This document shows positions 36,460 to 49,079 of a stretch of DNA of 64,000 nucleotides, piece by piece. Source of the DNA: JACKHA01 sp041401985 (GTDB lineage Bacteria > Planctomycetota > Phycisphaerae > Phycisphaerales > UBA1924). The position numbers and the translations under genes were made by a program. A model generated the notes under the pieces. That model did no database searches and was not told the origin of the DNA. It saw only the letters and a list, made by a program, of their open reading frames with translations. The DNA lies in assembly GCA_041401985.1 (NCBI GenBank), contig JAWKTE010000003.1, positions 1-64,000 on the forward strand. Reading direction: 5' to 3'. Each line of letters opens with the position of its first letter. Position 1 is the stretch's first letter.

Positions 36460-37905
36460 TCAGTTCGAGCAGCCCGCGCTGAACAGGGCCAGGTAGTAGA
36501 AGAAGTCGTCGTTGGTGATCACGCCGTTGGGCACGCCGTAGCCCGGCTGGCCCACGACCGCGCCGGTGGTCAGGTCCGCAACCGCCACGTTGCCCGCGGC
36601 GAACTGGGCCAGGTAGTAGAAGAAATCGTCGTTGGTGATCACGCCGTTGGGCGCGCCGTAGCCCGGCTGGCCCGGCACGGCCCCGTTGGTCAGGTCGGCG
36701 CCCGAGCACGCCACCGCGACGATCTTCCACAACTGCCCGGAGTTCTGGTCGGTGTAGTAGAGTTCGCCATCGGGCCCCTCACCGAACGAGGTCAGGTTGT
36801 CGCCCATGTCGAACAGGAACGTCGACGGGCCGGGGGGCGAGACGCTCCCGGTCGGGAGGGTCCAGATCTCGCCCGAGCAGTAGTCGCCGAAGACATACCG
36901 CCCGGCCAGACGCGGGATCAGCGACCCCCGATAGACGTACCCGCCCGTGATCGAGCACCGCCCGCCGGAGTGCGAGTACTCGTGCACCGGGATCACCAGC
37001 CCCGCGGAGAACGGCGTGCAGCCCGACAGGCCCGTCGAGTGGTTGGCCTCCATGCACCGCCAGCCGTAGTTCTCGCCGCCCACGCTGGCCTGCGGCTGGA
37101 AGTTGATCTCCTCCCAGATGTTCTGGCCGACGTCGCCGATGTACAGATCGCCGGTGGCGCGGTCGAACGAACTCCGCCACGGGTTCCGCAGGCCGTACGC
37201 CCAGATCTCGTCGCGCCCGGGCGCCCCGCCGGAGAACGGGTTGGTCGTCGGGACGCGGTACTGCAGGCCGGGATCCTGGCCGTTCACGTCGATCCGGAGC
37301 ATCTTGCCCAGCAGCACCTCGATGTTCTGCCCGTTGGCCTGCGGGTCGTTGCCCGAGCCGCCGTCGCCGGAGGCGATGTACAGGAACCCGTCCGGCCCGA
37401 AGGCGATCCATCCGCCGTTGTGGTTCGAGAAGGGCTGGGAGATCACCAGCATCACCCGCCGCGTGGTCGTGTCCACGACCGCCGAGGTGGCCGGGTCGCC
37501 CAGCACGCGGTACTCGGCCAGCGTTGTGGCGCCGGAGTTGTCGGTGTGGTAGATGTACAGCAGCCCGTTGCTCTGGTAGTTCGGGTGGAACGCCAGGCCC
37601 AGCAGGCCCTGCTCGCTGGAGGTGCTGGTGCCGCCGCCGGTGATCGCGTCGACGTTCAGGAACGGCGCGGTGGCGGTCACACCGTTCTCGATAATCCGGA
37701 TCAGACCCTGCTTTTCGATCACAAACAGGCGATCCGCCGGGTCGCCCGGCGCATACGTCACCCAGATCGGGCGGACGAGCCCCGAGACCACCAGCTGCCC
37801 CTCGGCCAGCGGCTGGGCCAGCGCGGGCGCGCTGGCCAGCGCGAGGCCGCACGCACCGAGCACGGCACCGGCCGCGCGAGTCGAACGCATCGAGATCGAA
37901 CGCAT
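36460..37905 (-). CDS. Secreted PQQ-dependent sugar dehydrogenase-like protein with Gly-Cys-Ser-Asn end
   Basis: 481 residues. Signal peptide ([14 protein letters not shown]) precedes a six-bladed beta-propeller of the glucose/sorbosone dehydrogenase family at about residues 35-390. Hallmarks are [49 protein letters not shown] (the catalytic-His strand), [25 protein letters not shown], and [13 protein letters not shown]. Such enzymes oxidise aldoses in the periplasm using PQQ. Two Gly-Cys units follow, but here the protein runs two residues past the motif (LFSAGCSN). That change may affect processing if the terminal Cys matters. Confidence 0.9.
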   Translation of the reverse strand: MRSISMRSTRAAGAVLGACGLALASAPALAQPLAEGQLVVSGLVRPIWVTYAPGDPADRLFVIEKQGLIRIIENGVTATAPFLNVDAITGGGTSTSSEQGLLGLAFHPNYQSNGLLYIYHTDNSGATTLAEYRVLGDPATSAVVDTTTRRVMLVISQPFSNHNGGWIAFGPDGFLYIASGDGGSGNDPQANGQNIEVLLGKMLRIDVNGQDPGLQYRVPTTNPFSGGAPGRDEIWAYGLRNPWRSSFDRATGDLYIGDVGQNIWEEINFQPQASVGGENYGWRCMEANHSTGLSGCTPFSAGLVIPVHEYSHSGGRCSITGGYVYRGSLIPRLAGRYVFGDYCSGEIWTLPTGSVSPPGPSTFLFDMGDNLTSFGEGPDGELYYTDQNSGQLWKIVAVACSGADLTNGAVPGQPGYGAPNGVITNDDFFYYLAQFAAGNVAVADLTTGAVVGQPGYGVPNGVITNDDFFYYLALFSAGCSN

Positions 37906-38039
37906 GGATTCTCCCTTCTCACCCCGGAGCGGCGAAGGCGACCGCCGACGCCCGCGTCCGAGAACGCGGCGGCGACGCCGTCTCCGGTAGTGTCCCGCCC
38001 CGCCGCGGCAAACGCAAGGCGACCGGACGAATCCGAATG

Positions 38040-38065
38040 AAAAACCCCGCGGGCGCGCGGGGTTT
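38040..38065 (-). terminator. Rho-independent terminator of the rightmost Gly-Cys-protein gene
   Basis: 10-bp stem AAACCCCGCG/CGCGGGGTTT (38042-38051 with 38056-38065), 4-nt loop, and a T-run on the minus strand, ~100 nt after the stop at 38165. Confidence 0.85.
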
Positions 38066-38164
38066 GGACGGGATCAACCGAGGCCAACGCCCCGGAACCG
38101 GGGCGGGGATCGGTCATCGCGGCGGCTCACACCCTCCCGAGCGAAGGCCGGTGCCGCTCCGGCG

Positions 38165-39592
38165 TCAGCACCCCTCCGCGAAGATCGCCAGATAATAGAA
38201 GAAATCGTCGTTGTTCAAAACGCCGTTGGGCACGCCGTAGCCCGGCTGGCCCGCGACGGCACCGGTGGTCAGGTCGCAGACGGGGATGTTGCCGGCGGCG
38301 AACTCGTTGAGGTAGTAGAAGAAGTCGTCGTTGTTGAGGATGCCGTTGGGCGTGCCGTAGCCGGGGGCGCCGGGGATGGCGCCGGTGGTGAGGTCGGGCT
38401 CGCAGGACGGGGCGTTGCAGGCGCCCGGCTGGCCGCACTCGGTGCCGGCCCCGCCCCACGTGCCGCCGAGTTGCCCGCACACGCCCTGGGTCACGTTGGC
38501 GCAGGTGCCCAGGCCCGGGATGCAGCACGAGCCGGTCGGCTCGACGCAGGTGATGAACTGGCACTGGCTGCCGTCGCCCTGGTAGACGCCGCCGGCGTTT
38601 GCGCAGTTGCCCACGCTCATCTCCTGGCAGGTGTTGCCGGGCAGGCAGCAGGCCCCGAAGCCGGGCAGGCAGTTCAGGCGGGTCCAGGAGGTGCGCATGA
38701 CCCAGTCGCCGCTCGGGCGGCACGGGATGATGCCCGTCGAGAGTTCGGAGAACCTCGCCCACCCGCCGTTGGGCGGGCAGCCGATCGGCCCGCAGTTGAC
38801 GCCGAAGAGCCAGTTGTTGGTCGGCTCCTGCAGCCCGCTGCCGCTTGGCGGTGCAGGATCGGTCGTCGGGAAGATGTTGAGCGTCGAAGGCGGCGCGACC
38901 AGGCACGGGTTGGACGTCTGGCTGTTGTGCCGGTCGATTCGGAAGGCGATGGTGAACTGCCCCGTGCCGCCGCTGTTGGTGATCACGATCTGCTCGGGGT
39001 CGTTCGGGTCGATCTGGAAGACCAGGTGCAGGCCCTGGGTGCCGGGGCCGAGGCGCGCGTGCGGCAGCAGTTCATCGTCCGACGAGTACTCGGCCACGAG
39101 CGTGCCCGACGTGGGCGTGCCGTCGTACACCAGCACGCTCCACCACGTCACGGTCTGGACCGAGGCGTTGGTCGTGGCCCAGAAGGTCTCGATCGTGTCG
39201 AGGCGCAAGGGGAAGTGGTCGGGCGGGAGCGTGTAGGTCGTGGCCTGCAGTTCGTTCTGCGCGAAGCCCAGTTGGAGCGTGTATGTGCCCGGCTGGAAGT
39301 CCTTGTCGGTGTGGGCCGAGATGCCGGTGCAGTTCTCCGGCGTCGGGTTGCCGGGCGCGCCGGGCGCGTGGTTGAGGCTCCACTCGGCCTGGGTGTAGTG
39401 CGTCCCGAGCGACGAGACGTACATCCGCTGCATCGAGTCGAGCCGCACGGTCTGCTCGTGCAGACGCGAGCCGGACGCGCTGGGCGACGCGTCGTCGCCG
39501 GGCTGGGCCAGCGCCGGGAGCGCGGCAACCCCAATCGCGGCCAGCGCGCAGGCCACCACACCACGGCGCACGGTGCAAGACATCCTGTCCAT
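38165..39592 (-). CDS. Secreted Cys-rich repeat protein with Gly-Cys tail
   Basis: 475 residues. Signal peptide ([18 protein letters not shown]) precedes a ~270-residue beta-rich domain of unknown family. Two ~33-residue cysteine-rich repeats follow ([18 protein letters not shown] and [19 protein letters not shown], each continuing to a GG-x-GxGxxC close), presumably disulfide-bonded. The last 77 residues are two Gly-Cys units ending AIFAEGC. GAGAGGGG precedes ATG 39592. It is the first gene of the cluster in transcription order and has its own terminator. Function unknown; extracellular. Confidence 0.83.
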   Translation of the reverse strand: MDRMSCTVRRGVVACALAAIGVAALPALAQPGDDASPSASGSRLHEQTVRLDSMQRMYVSSLGTHYTQAEWSLNHAPGAPGNPTPENCTGISAHTDKDFQPGTYTLQLGFAQNELQATTYTLPPDHFPLRLDTIETFWATTNASVQTVTWWSVLVYDGTPTSGTLVAEYSSDDELLPHARLGPGTQGLHLVFQIDPNDPEQIVITNSGGTGQFTIAFRIDRHNSQTSNPCLVAPPSTLNIFPTTDPAPPSGSGLQEPTNNWLFGVNCGPIGCPPNGGWARFSELSTGIIPCRPSGDWVMRTSWTRLNCLPGFGACCLPGNTCQEMSVGNCANAGGVYQGDGSQCQFITCVEPTGSCCIPGLGTCANVTQGVCGQLGGTWGGAGTECGQPGACNAPSCEPDLTTGAIPGAPGYGTPNGILNNDDFFYYLNEFAAGNIPVCDLTTGAVAGQPGYGVPNGVLNNDDFFYYLAIFAEGC

Positions 39593-39801
39593 CGCAATCC
39601 CCTCTCAGCGTCCACGCCAAGGCCGACCGCCGGAACCCCCGCAAGGCGCCCGGCGCGGCCAGAACAGACCAAGACCCCAACAGTCCCGGCCTGTCCATTG
39701 TCCACATACGCGGGCCGGCCGCAAGTGGCTCCACGGGATTCCGTCGCACGGGGGCGGCCGGCGGAAGCCCCTGTCGGCGGCGGCGGGCGTGTGGGGGCGA
39801 A

Positions 39802-39807
39802 TACCCT
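39802..39807 (+). promoter_or_regulatory. -10 hexamer 5 nt before a GTG start of lipB
   Basis: TACCCT, five nt, then GTG 39813, which is in frame with the LipB homology. It helps choose this start over ATG 39843. Confidence 0.45.
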
Positions 39808-39812
39808 TGTCC

Positions 39813-40634
39813 GTGGACGCCGGGGCGCATCCCATCGCGGCGATGGATATCGGGCGGATGGGCTACGCCGAGGCCTACCAGGTCCAGACCCAACAGCTTG
39901 ATGCCGTGGTCGCGTCCCGCGAGTCCGACACCCCAAGCCGCGGCGTGATCCTGCTGGTCGAGCACCCGGCGGTGATCACGGTGTCGCGCCGGGGCGAGGC
40001 CGCGGGGCATGTGCTGGCGACGCCGGAGGCGCTGGCCCGGGCGGGCGTCGAACTGGCCCAGACCGATCGCGGTGGGGATGTGACGTACCACGGGCCGGGG
40101 CAACTGGTCGTGTATCCCATCATCGATCTCAACGCCCACAACCTGCGGATCGTGGACTACATCCGCCTGCTGGAGGGGGCGATCATCGACGCGTTGGCGA
40201 CTTTCGGCGTGGCGGCTGTGGCTGATCCGACGGCGACGGGCGTGTGGACGCCCGACCCGGACGCGCGACCCAGCGGGGCCGGGACGGCGCCGACGCCCCA
40301 CGCCAAAGTGGCCGCGATCGGGGTGCGGGTGAAGCGGTGGGTGTCGATGCACGGCTTGGCGATCAACGTTGATCCGGACCTGAACCACTTCGGGCTGATC
40401 GTGCCGTGCGGGCTGCACGGGCGGCCGGTGACAAGCCTGCGGTGGCTGCTGGGGGAGCGTTGCCCGACGATGAGCGAGGTGAAGGCCGCGATCGTTGCCG
40501 CCCTGCGGGTCCGCCTGGACGCTCGCACCGCGGGTCGCGTTGGCGGGGGCGGGCGTATCATGGCGACCCCGGCGGGAATCGCCCCGCCGTCCCTGACTGT
40601 TCCCGCACGGACGCCCCCGGAATCGCCCGCATGA
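39813..40634 (+). CDS. lipB: Octanoyl-[ACP]:protein N-octanoyltransferase
   Basis: 273 residues from GTG 39813. It moves octanoate from ACP to lipoyl domains, the first step of lipoate synthesis. Family markers are IAAMDIGRMGYAEAYQVQ, EHPAVITVSRRG, RGGDVTYHGPGQLVVYPI, KVAAIGVRVKRWVSMHGLAINV (catalytic Lys), and FGLIVPCGLHGRPVTSL (catalytic Cys). A ~25-residue insertion (DPDARPSGAGTAPTPH) before the Lys motif and a ~45-residue Pro/Ala-rich C-terminal tail make it longer than the usual 210-230. The stop overlaps the ATG of the ACP gene, placing the likely octanoyl donor next door. Confidence 0.92.
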   Translation: MDAGAHPIAAMDIGRMGYAEAYQVQTQQLDAVVASRESDTPSRGVILLVEHPAVITVSRRGEAAGHVLATPEALARAGVELAQTDRGGDVTYHGPGQLVVYPIIDLNAHNLRIVDYIRLLEGAIIDALATFGVAAVADPTATGVWTPDPDARPSGAGTAPTPHAKVAAIGVRVKRWVSMHGLAINVDPDLNHFGLIVPCGLHGRPVTSLRWLLGERCPTMSEVKAAIVAALRVRLDARTAGRVGGGGRIMATPAGIAPPSLTVPARTPPESPA

Positions 40635-41020
40635 GCAACGACGAGATCTTCCAGAAGGTGCGCGAGGTGCTGGTGGACGCCCTGGCGGTGGATGAGGAGG
40701 ACGTCACGCCCGACGCCTCGCTGACGGCCGACCTCGGGGCCGAGTCGATCGATTTCCTCGACATCGTGTTCAAACTCGAGCAGGTGTTCGCGATCAAAAT
40801 CCCGCAGGGCGAACTGTTCCCGGAGAACGTGTCGCAGGACGCCCGGTATGTGCAGGGCGGGAAGGTGACGCCGGAGGGGATGGCGACGCTCAAGGCCCGC
40901 CTGCCGCACGCGGACTTCGCGCGGATCCCCGAGAACCCGGACATCAAGCGCGTGGCCGACGTGTTCACGGTGAACTCGCTGGTGCAGTTCGTGTCGTCGA
41001 AACTGGCGGCCAAGGGCTGA
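40631..41020 (+). CDS. Acyl carrier protein-like, with C-terminal extension
   Basis: 129 residues. The ACP fold is at about residues 1-60 (IFQKVREVLVDALAVDEEDVTPDASLTADLGAESIDFLDIVFKLE). The phosphopantetheine Ser lies in GAESIDF rather than the usual DSL. A ~35-residue insertion and loop (QGELFPENVSQDARYVQGGKVTPEGMATL) comes before a final helix (VNSLVQFVSSKLA), so it is clearly longer than housekeeping ACPs (~78). It is translationally coupled to lipB. With the dehydratase-like gene downstream it suggests a dedicated acyl-chain pathway. Confidence 0.85.
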   Translation: MSNDEIFQKVREVLVDALAVDEEDVTPDASLTADLGAESIDFLDIVFKLEQVFAIKIPQGELFPENVSQDARYVQGGKVTPEGMATLKARLPHADFARIPENPDIKRVADVFTVNSLVQFVSSKLAAKG

Positions 41021-41068
41021 ACGGGGACTGCTCAGTTCCGTGCGCTCCGGGGATGGAACCGAGAGGAC

Positions 41069-41154
41069 TCACCACAGAGGCACGGAGGGCACAGAGGAAG
41101 GCAGGTGCGTCGGTGGTGGTGCCTCCCTCAGCGTTCTCTGTGCCTCTGCGGTGA
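41069..41154. repeat. CACAGAGGCAC inverted-repeat element
   Basis: Arms at 41069-41101 (TCACCACAGAGGCACGGAGG...) and 41136-41154 (CTCTGTGCCTCTGCGGTGA) pair imperfectly, in the gap between the ACP and FabZ-like genes. The CACCACAGAGGCACAGAG motif is a repeat I know from many unrelated GC-rich genomes. Function unknown. Confidence 0.65.
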
Positions 41155-41294
41155 ATCCTTCGCGCTTCGTGCGGCGCCGGGGCGTCGTCGTTCGCGGACG
41201 CGTCCATGCGACGACTGGGGCCGGGAGCTGCCGAACCCCCGTGCCGCCCGTTCGATGCGATCGTCGTTTTCTGCCGAGCACGCCGGGGACCGCC

Positions 41295-41849
41295 ATGCGA
41301 TGGATGTGGATCGACCGGATCATCGAACTCGACAAGGGCACTCGACTCGTCGCCATCAAGCACGTCTCGATGGCCGAGGAGCACCTGCACGACCACTTCC
41401 CTGCGCAGCCCGGCGCGCACGATGAACCCGGCGGCGCCGACGCGCGAGCCCCGCGTCCCGCGGTGCCGATCATGCCCGCCAGCCTCATCATCGAGGGCAT
41501 GGCCCAGTCCGCCGGCATCCTCGTCGGCCACGCGAACCAGTTCCGCGAGAAGGTGCTGCTGGCCAAAATCGCCCGGGCCGAACTCGACGCGGATGCCGGG
41601 CCGGGCGACACGCTGCGCTACACCGCGACGATCCAGAGCCTAAGCGAGCAAGGGGCGTCGACTGCGGGCATCGTCGAGCGACGCCGCGCCGCCGAGACCG
41701 AGTTCGCGCCGATCGGGCGGATCGACCTGATGTTCAGCCACGCGGACAACGCGATGGACATGCGGGTCGGCGGCGTGACGCTGCCGCGCGAGAACTTCGT
41801 CTTCGGCGAGGGCTTCAAGACGCTGCTTCGGACGAGCGGGATCGAGTAG
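41295..41849 (+). CDS. FabZ/FabA-like 3-hydroxyacyl-ACP dehydratase
   Basis: 184 residues, hot-dog fold. The active-site His is in LHDHFPAQPG and the acidic partner in IIEGMAQSAGIL, in the order and spacing of FabZ. It starts WIDRIIELDKGTRLVAIKHVS, also typical. An insertion of ~20 residues (AHDEPGGADARAPRP) separates the His loop from the PIMPASLIIEG helix. It should dehydrate 3-hydroxyacyl-ACP, and the ACP two genes upstream is a natural partner. The rest of an elongation cycle (KS, KR, ER) is not present, so it is either a helper in fatty-acid synthesis or part of a scattered special-lipid pathway. Confidence 0.83.
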   Translation: MRWMWIDRIIELDKGTRLVAIKHVSMAEEHLHDHFPAQPGAHDEPGGADARAPRPAVPIMPASLIIEGMAQSAGILVGHANQFREKVLLAKIARAELDADAGPGDTLRYTATIQSLSEQGASTAGIVERRRAAETEFAPIGRIDLMFSHADNAMDMRVGGVTLPRENFVFGEGFKTLLRTSGIE

Positions 41850-41879
41850 GCCACCGGCGCCCGATGCCACCGGCGCAGC

Positions 41880-41950
41880 GCCCGACGCGCGAGCGTCGCG
41901 GTCGGTTCGGCGACACGTCAACAAAGGACCACGACGCTCGCGCGTCGGGC
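41880..41950. repeat. 24-bp inverted repeat between convergent fabZ-like and uvrA genes
   Basis: Arms 41880-41903 and 41927-41950 match at 23 of 24 positions with a 23-nt loop. The right arm ends one base before the uvrA stop. It could act as a terminator for both convergent genes. Confidence 0.75.
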
Positions 41951-45478
<3,528 letters not shown>

Positions 45479-45571
45479 GAACCCGGATCGTAGGGATCCG
45501 CTCGGGAGATTCGGATTCCCGCTGCAAACCCCGGCGTGCGAGCCACCGTCCCGCCCCTCGCCCCGCCCGCG

Positions 45572-45600
45572 TTGCCCGCCGCCCCGAACCCCCCTAGATT
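45572..45600 (+). promoter_or_regulatory. Promoter of tRNA-Tyr
   Basis: TTGCCC (45572-45577), 17-nt spacer, TAGATT (45595-45600), 33 nt upstream of the tRNA. Confidence 0.55.
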
Positions 45601-45633
45601 TCCCTCCCCGCGGGCATCCCCCGCCGGGTCACA

Positions 45634-45716
45634 GGGCGTGTTCCGGAGCGGCCAAACGGGACAGACTGTAAATCTGTTGGCGAAAGCCTACGGGGGTTCG
45701 AATCCCTCCGCGCCCA
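45634..45716 (+). tRNA. tRNA-Tyr (GTA)
   Basis: 83 nt with a long variable arm. Acceptor GGGCGTG/CGCGCCC, anticodon stem CAGAC/ATCTG region with loop reading GTA, T arm GGGGG/TCCCT with TTCGAAT, discriminator A. CCA is not encoded. Confidence 0.95.
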
Positions 45717-45964
45717 TTGACCACCTTGCACCGCAGCGCACGCTTCGCACCGCGACGAACCCACGGCTCGTCGCGGCCTCGTCCACCCTCCCACTCAGAC
45801 CCGGTGGAACACTCTGCTCGCGAGCAAAGGGCGCCTTGTCGACACCTGCCGCTGTTTCGCCGACCGTGACGGCCACCACCAATCGCCGTGGAGGTCCGCG
45901 CAGGATGCCTCATTCCGCCCGGTCAGTCCGCGCGAGTTGACACCCCGCCCCGGCATCTCTTGAC

Positions 45965-46882
45965 TTGGCCTTGATCGAAGCGCTGCTCGGATTTGCGATC
46001 GGCATCCTCATCACCGCCTCGGCGGCCTGGGGGCTCGTGCGCCGGCACCTGCGCCGCGTGCGGGCCGCGGAGCGCCGGGCACGGTCGGCCGAGCGGCTGG
46101 CCGAACTCGGCTCCATGACCAGCGGGCTGGCCCACGAGATCAAGAACCCGCTCTCGACCATCGGGCTCAACGCCCAGTTGCTGGCCGAGGGCCTGGCCGA
46201 CCTCGACGCCCCCGCCGAAGCGAAGGGCCCGCTCGTCCGGCGCGTCGGGGCCCTGTCGCGCGAGGTCGAACGCCTCCGCGGCATCCTGACCGACTTCCTC
46301 GAGTACGCCGGCGAACTGCACCTCTCGCGTGAGGCCGCCGACGTGGGCGCGCTGGTCGAGGAACTCATCGACTTCTTCGCCCCGCAGGCGACCAAAGCGG
46401 GCGTGCACCTGCGGGGCGATGTGGGGCCGGGGCGGCTTGTGGCGTCGATCGACGTTGCGGCGGTGAAGCAGGCGCTCTTGAACATCCTGCTCAACGCGGT
46501 GCAGGCGATGACGCCGCGAACGGGAGTGGCGGCGGCCGGCGGCGGCGGGGCCGGCGCATCGAACGGGTCGTCGGCGAAGGAGATCATCGTCCGCGTGCGG
46601 GCCGACGCTGCGGACGGGGCGTCGCGTGATGGCGATGGGGCCGCGGGCGTGGTGGTGGAGGTAATCGACACCGGCCCGGGCATCCCGCCCGACGTGCTGG
46701 GGCGGATCTTCTCGCCCTACTTCACCACCAAGGCCGGCGGCACGGGGCTCGGGCTGCCGATGACGCGGCGGATCGTCGAGGCCCACGGCGGGCGGATCGA
46801 CGTGCACTCGGAAGTGGGGCGGGGGACGTCGTTCCGGGTGGCGCTGCCGGGGGGCGGGGCGGGTGAGGCGACGCCGGCGTGA
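45965..46882 (+). CDS. Sensor histidine kinase
   Basis: 305 residues: one N-terminal transmembrane helix (IEALLGFAIGILITASAAWGL), a short linker, HisKA (LAELGSMTSGLAHEIKNPLSTIGLN, with phospho-accepting His), and HATPase_c with N box (NILLNAVQAM), G1 (VIDTGPGIP), F box (IFSPYFTTKAGGTGLGLPM) and G2. A Gly/Ala-rich insertion of ~50 residues lies between the N and G1 boxes. It lacks a periplasmic sensor and PAS domain, as in NtrB-type kinases, and no response regulator is adjacent. It begins at TTG; 45965 and 45971 are both possible. TTGACA at 45937 with a weak -10 near 45960 would favour 45971. Confidence 0.88.
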   Translation: MALIEALLGFAIGILITASAAWGLVRRHLRRVRAAERRARSAERLAELGSMTSGLAHEIKNPLSTIGLNAQLLAEGLADLDAPAEAKGPLVRRVGALSREVERLRGILTDFLEYAGELHLSREAADVGALVEELIDFFAPQATKAGVHLRGDVGPGRLVASIDVAAVKQALLNILLNAVQAMTPRTGVAAAGGGGAGASNGSSAKEIIVRVRADAADGASRDGDGAAGVVVEVIDTGPGIPPDVLGRIFSPYFTTKAGGTGLGLPMTRRIVEAHGGRIDVHSEVGRGTSFRVALPGGGAGEATPA

Positions 46883-46907
46883 GGTCGGGGCACGGATCGC
46901 ATTCGAA

Positions 46908-47324
46908 TCAGCCGCCCGAGTTCGCCGCCGCCTCGATCAGCAGTTGGTCCGGCGGCATCGGGTTGTGCGGGACGACGCGACGGCCGCAGTCCGGGCAGGT
47001 GGCGAAGCCGGGGCCGCCGGGGGAGGTGTCGACGTAGACGTACGTCGGCTCGGTCTTGGCCTTGCCGTCGGCGGTCCAGAAGCAGCGCTCGGCGGGGTAG
47101 AGCGTGTTCTGCCCGGTGCGGGGGTTGCGCCAAGGCAGCGAGTCGCCATCGCGCACGGGGAAGTCGTGGAAGACCTCGCCCGAGACGCTGTCGATGGCAA
47201 CGCGCTTGCGGGCGGCGTCGACCATCTCGCCGTCGCCGAAGAGGCCGGAGTTGGCGATCGCGTACACCAGCACGCCGCCCCCGACCAGGACGCCCACGAC
47301 CGCGGCGATGAGTTTGGGGCTCAT
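46908..47324 (-). CDS. Single-pass membrane protein with zinc-ribbon-like end
   Basis: 138 residues. An N-terminal membrane helix (LIAAVVGVLVGGGVLVYAIA) is followed by a soluble domain with WRNPRTGQNTLYPAERCFWTADGKAKTEPTYVYVD. A CPDCGRRV pair sits near the C-terminus, which could be half of a zinc ribbon with Cys in AERCFW. It lies 87 nt downstream of the pseudopilin gene on the same strand and may be co-transcribed. I chose ATG 47324; GTG 47372 is an alternative. Function unknown; possibly a helper of the pseudopilin. Confidence 0.7.
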   Translation of the reverse strand: MSPKLIAAVVGVLVGGGVLVYAIANSGLFGDGEMVDAARKRVAIDSVSGEVFHDFPVRDGDSLPWRNPRTGQNTLYPAERCFWTADGKAKTEPTYVYVDTSPGGPGFATCPDCGRRVVPHNPMPPDQLLIEAAANSGG

Positions 47325-47411
47325 CGCGCCGAGGCGACGGGGGGCGGGGGCGTTGGCTGGGCGGTGCTGCACGGCGTGGTCTCGCGGGGCTCGAACGGAC
47401 GTGGGCCGCGA

Positions 47412-48560
47412 TCAGCGGACGCGGTAGGAACCCTCGAGCCCGGACTGTCGGGGCCAGTTCTGGCGGGTGTAGTTCCAGGTCTCGAGGGGGCGGACGATCG
47501 TGGTGCCGGTGGGGAACCAGATGTCGGGCTCGGTGGCCTCGGCGTCGGTGCGGGTCTCGACGTGCCCGTCGAAGAAGGCGAGGTTGCCGCGAACATCGAC
47601 GTTCTGGATCTCGCCCTTGCCGCCGAAGAAGTTTCGGGTGCTGTGGCGGAAGGCCCAGCGGCGCGCGTCGTACTGGAACTGGGTGAACAGGGCGGGCAGT
47701 GCGCTGCCGGCCTCGCCCGGGGCGTGGTAGCGGTCGACTTCCTTGCTGTTCTCGAACCAGACGCCGGTGCCGCCGAACGCGCCGCCGAAGGCGGCGTACG
47801 GGGCGCTCGTGCCCACGTCGAAGTCGGGCGGCGTGGTTCGGTCGCTGTACCGCGCGGCCTCGAAGAACGCGACCTTGTCGCTGGCGGTGCCGACGCGGTT
47901 GATGAAGGGGCGGTAGTTCCATCGCTCAGCCGGGCGGCCGCTGGGGTTGGCCGGATTCCCGTTCGAGCCGGTGCCGCCGATCATCGTGTTGGCGTCGGGC
48001 AGCGACGTGAACTGGGTGGTCATCGCGTACGAGATCATCCGCCCGGCCTGGAACTGCTGGATGTTCGGATTGGGATACGGGACGGCGGTGTAGTCGTTCT
48101 CGGGGCAGGCGAAACCGTCGAAGTTCTGGTACCAGGTGAAGCGCTGGCCCCGCGCGAACTCGACTTCGCTCCCGCCCATCGGCCCGCTGACATCGCTGCC
48201 CGGTCCGCCTTGGCCGCCCTCGGCCAGCAGCGGCCCGTACCAGTCGAACGGCTGCATCGCGATGCCGTTGTACTCCGCGGGCTTCGTTGCTCCATTGCGG
48301 TACGGATCCTGCGACAGCATCGACCAGCCGCTCGTGACCGGCGAACCCGCGATCGCGTCGTCATTGCCCGCGGCGTAGGTCGCCAGCGACAGGGCGGCCT
48401 GACGCAGGTTGCTCGAGCAGACGATCAGGCGGGCGGTCTTGCGGGCCGCGCCCAGGGCGGGCAGCAGGATGCCGATCAGCAGGGCGATGATGGCGATGAC
48501 CACGAGCAGTTCGATGAGCGTGAAGGCTCGGCGGCCGGTCGGCGGGGGCGTGGCGGGCAT
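47412..48560 (-). CDS. Type II secretion-like pseudopilin (prepilin-type cleavage, H-X9-DG-type)
   Basis: 382 residues. [37 protein letters not shown] is a canonical prepilin leader with cleavage after Ala and the Glu5 residue. [19 protein letters not shown] follows, typical of the planctomycete DUF1559-like group. The C-terminal [17 protein letters not shown] is the usual processing-associated xFxDGHV end. ATG 48560 gives a 12-residue leader. As with the other pseudopilin at 3973, no secretion machinery is adjacent. Confidence 0.92.
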   Translation of the reverse strand: MPATPPPTGRRAFTLIELLVVIAIIALLIGILLPALGAARKTARLIVCSSNLRQAALSLATYAAGNDDAIAGSPVTSGWSMLSQDPYRNGATKPAEYNGIAMQPFDWYGPLLAEGGQGGPGSDVSGPMGGSEVEFARGQRFTWYQNFDGFACPENDYTAVPYPNPNIQQFQAGRMISYAMTTQFTSLPDANTMIGGTGSNGNPANPSGRPAERWNYRPFINRVGTASDKVAFFEAARYSDRTTPPDFDVGTSAPYAAFGGAFGGTGVWFENSKEVDRYHAPGEAGSALPALFTQFQYDARRWAFRHSTRNFFGGKGEIQNVDVRGNLAFFDGHVETRTDAEATEPDIWFPTGTTIVRPLETWNYTRQNWPRQSGLEGSYRVR

Positions 48561-49079
48561 GGCGGCGATCGCTCCGGAACGGCGGGGTGCGGCGGCGTGG
48601 GCGACGCGTCTCCGCGGGGGTTGATCGGGCAGGAACACGGCGGCCGGAACGCGGGGACGACGCCCGGATCGGGGTCGTTTCGAGAAGGAGCGGAGTATAC
48701 GCGGGCGGCCTCGAGGCGGTCGGCGACGGGGGCGAATGCTCACGGGACCTTCACATTTGGGGGCAAATGCGTGCCAGGGGGCGGAGGATGTCGGTTGTGG
48801 CGAGGGAGTTGCGCGGCGATCTGACTCCGACGCGCGCGAGCCGGGGCGTCCCCGCTCGGACGCTCCTGAGAGGGGCGGTTGTCTCGCGTGGGAGGGGACC
48901 GGGGCGGGGACGCCCCGGCTCGCGCGATGTGTGGTGAGGGACCGGGGCGGTGGTGCCCCGGCTCGCGCGCGATGTGTGGTGAGGGACCGGGGCGGGGACG
49001 CCCCGGCTCGCGCGCGGACGGGACGCGGTGTTATTCGTTGTGGGGCAGTGCTTTGTGGTGGGTGGGGTTCGTGGGGGGC
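48561..49079. other. Repeat-bearing intergenic region
   Basis: No gene supported. The left part is the upstream region of the pseudopilin gene; 48832-49016 is filled with the GAGCCGGGGCG repeat family; 49020-49079 holds nothing recognisable. Confidence 0.5.
48832..49016. repeat. Tandem array of GAGCCGGGGCG palindromic repeats
   Basis: One direct copy (48832-48855) and three inverted copies (48897-48926, 48941-48969, 48987-49016). The last three form an imperfect tandem array with a 43-46 nt period including a GTGTGGTGAGGGACC spacer. Confidence 0.85.

Noticed and set aside
48832..49016. CRISPR array
   Set aside because: Period of ~45 nt comes from a degenerating tandem repeat; the spacers are themselves repeated.
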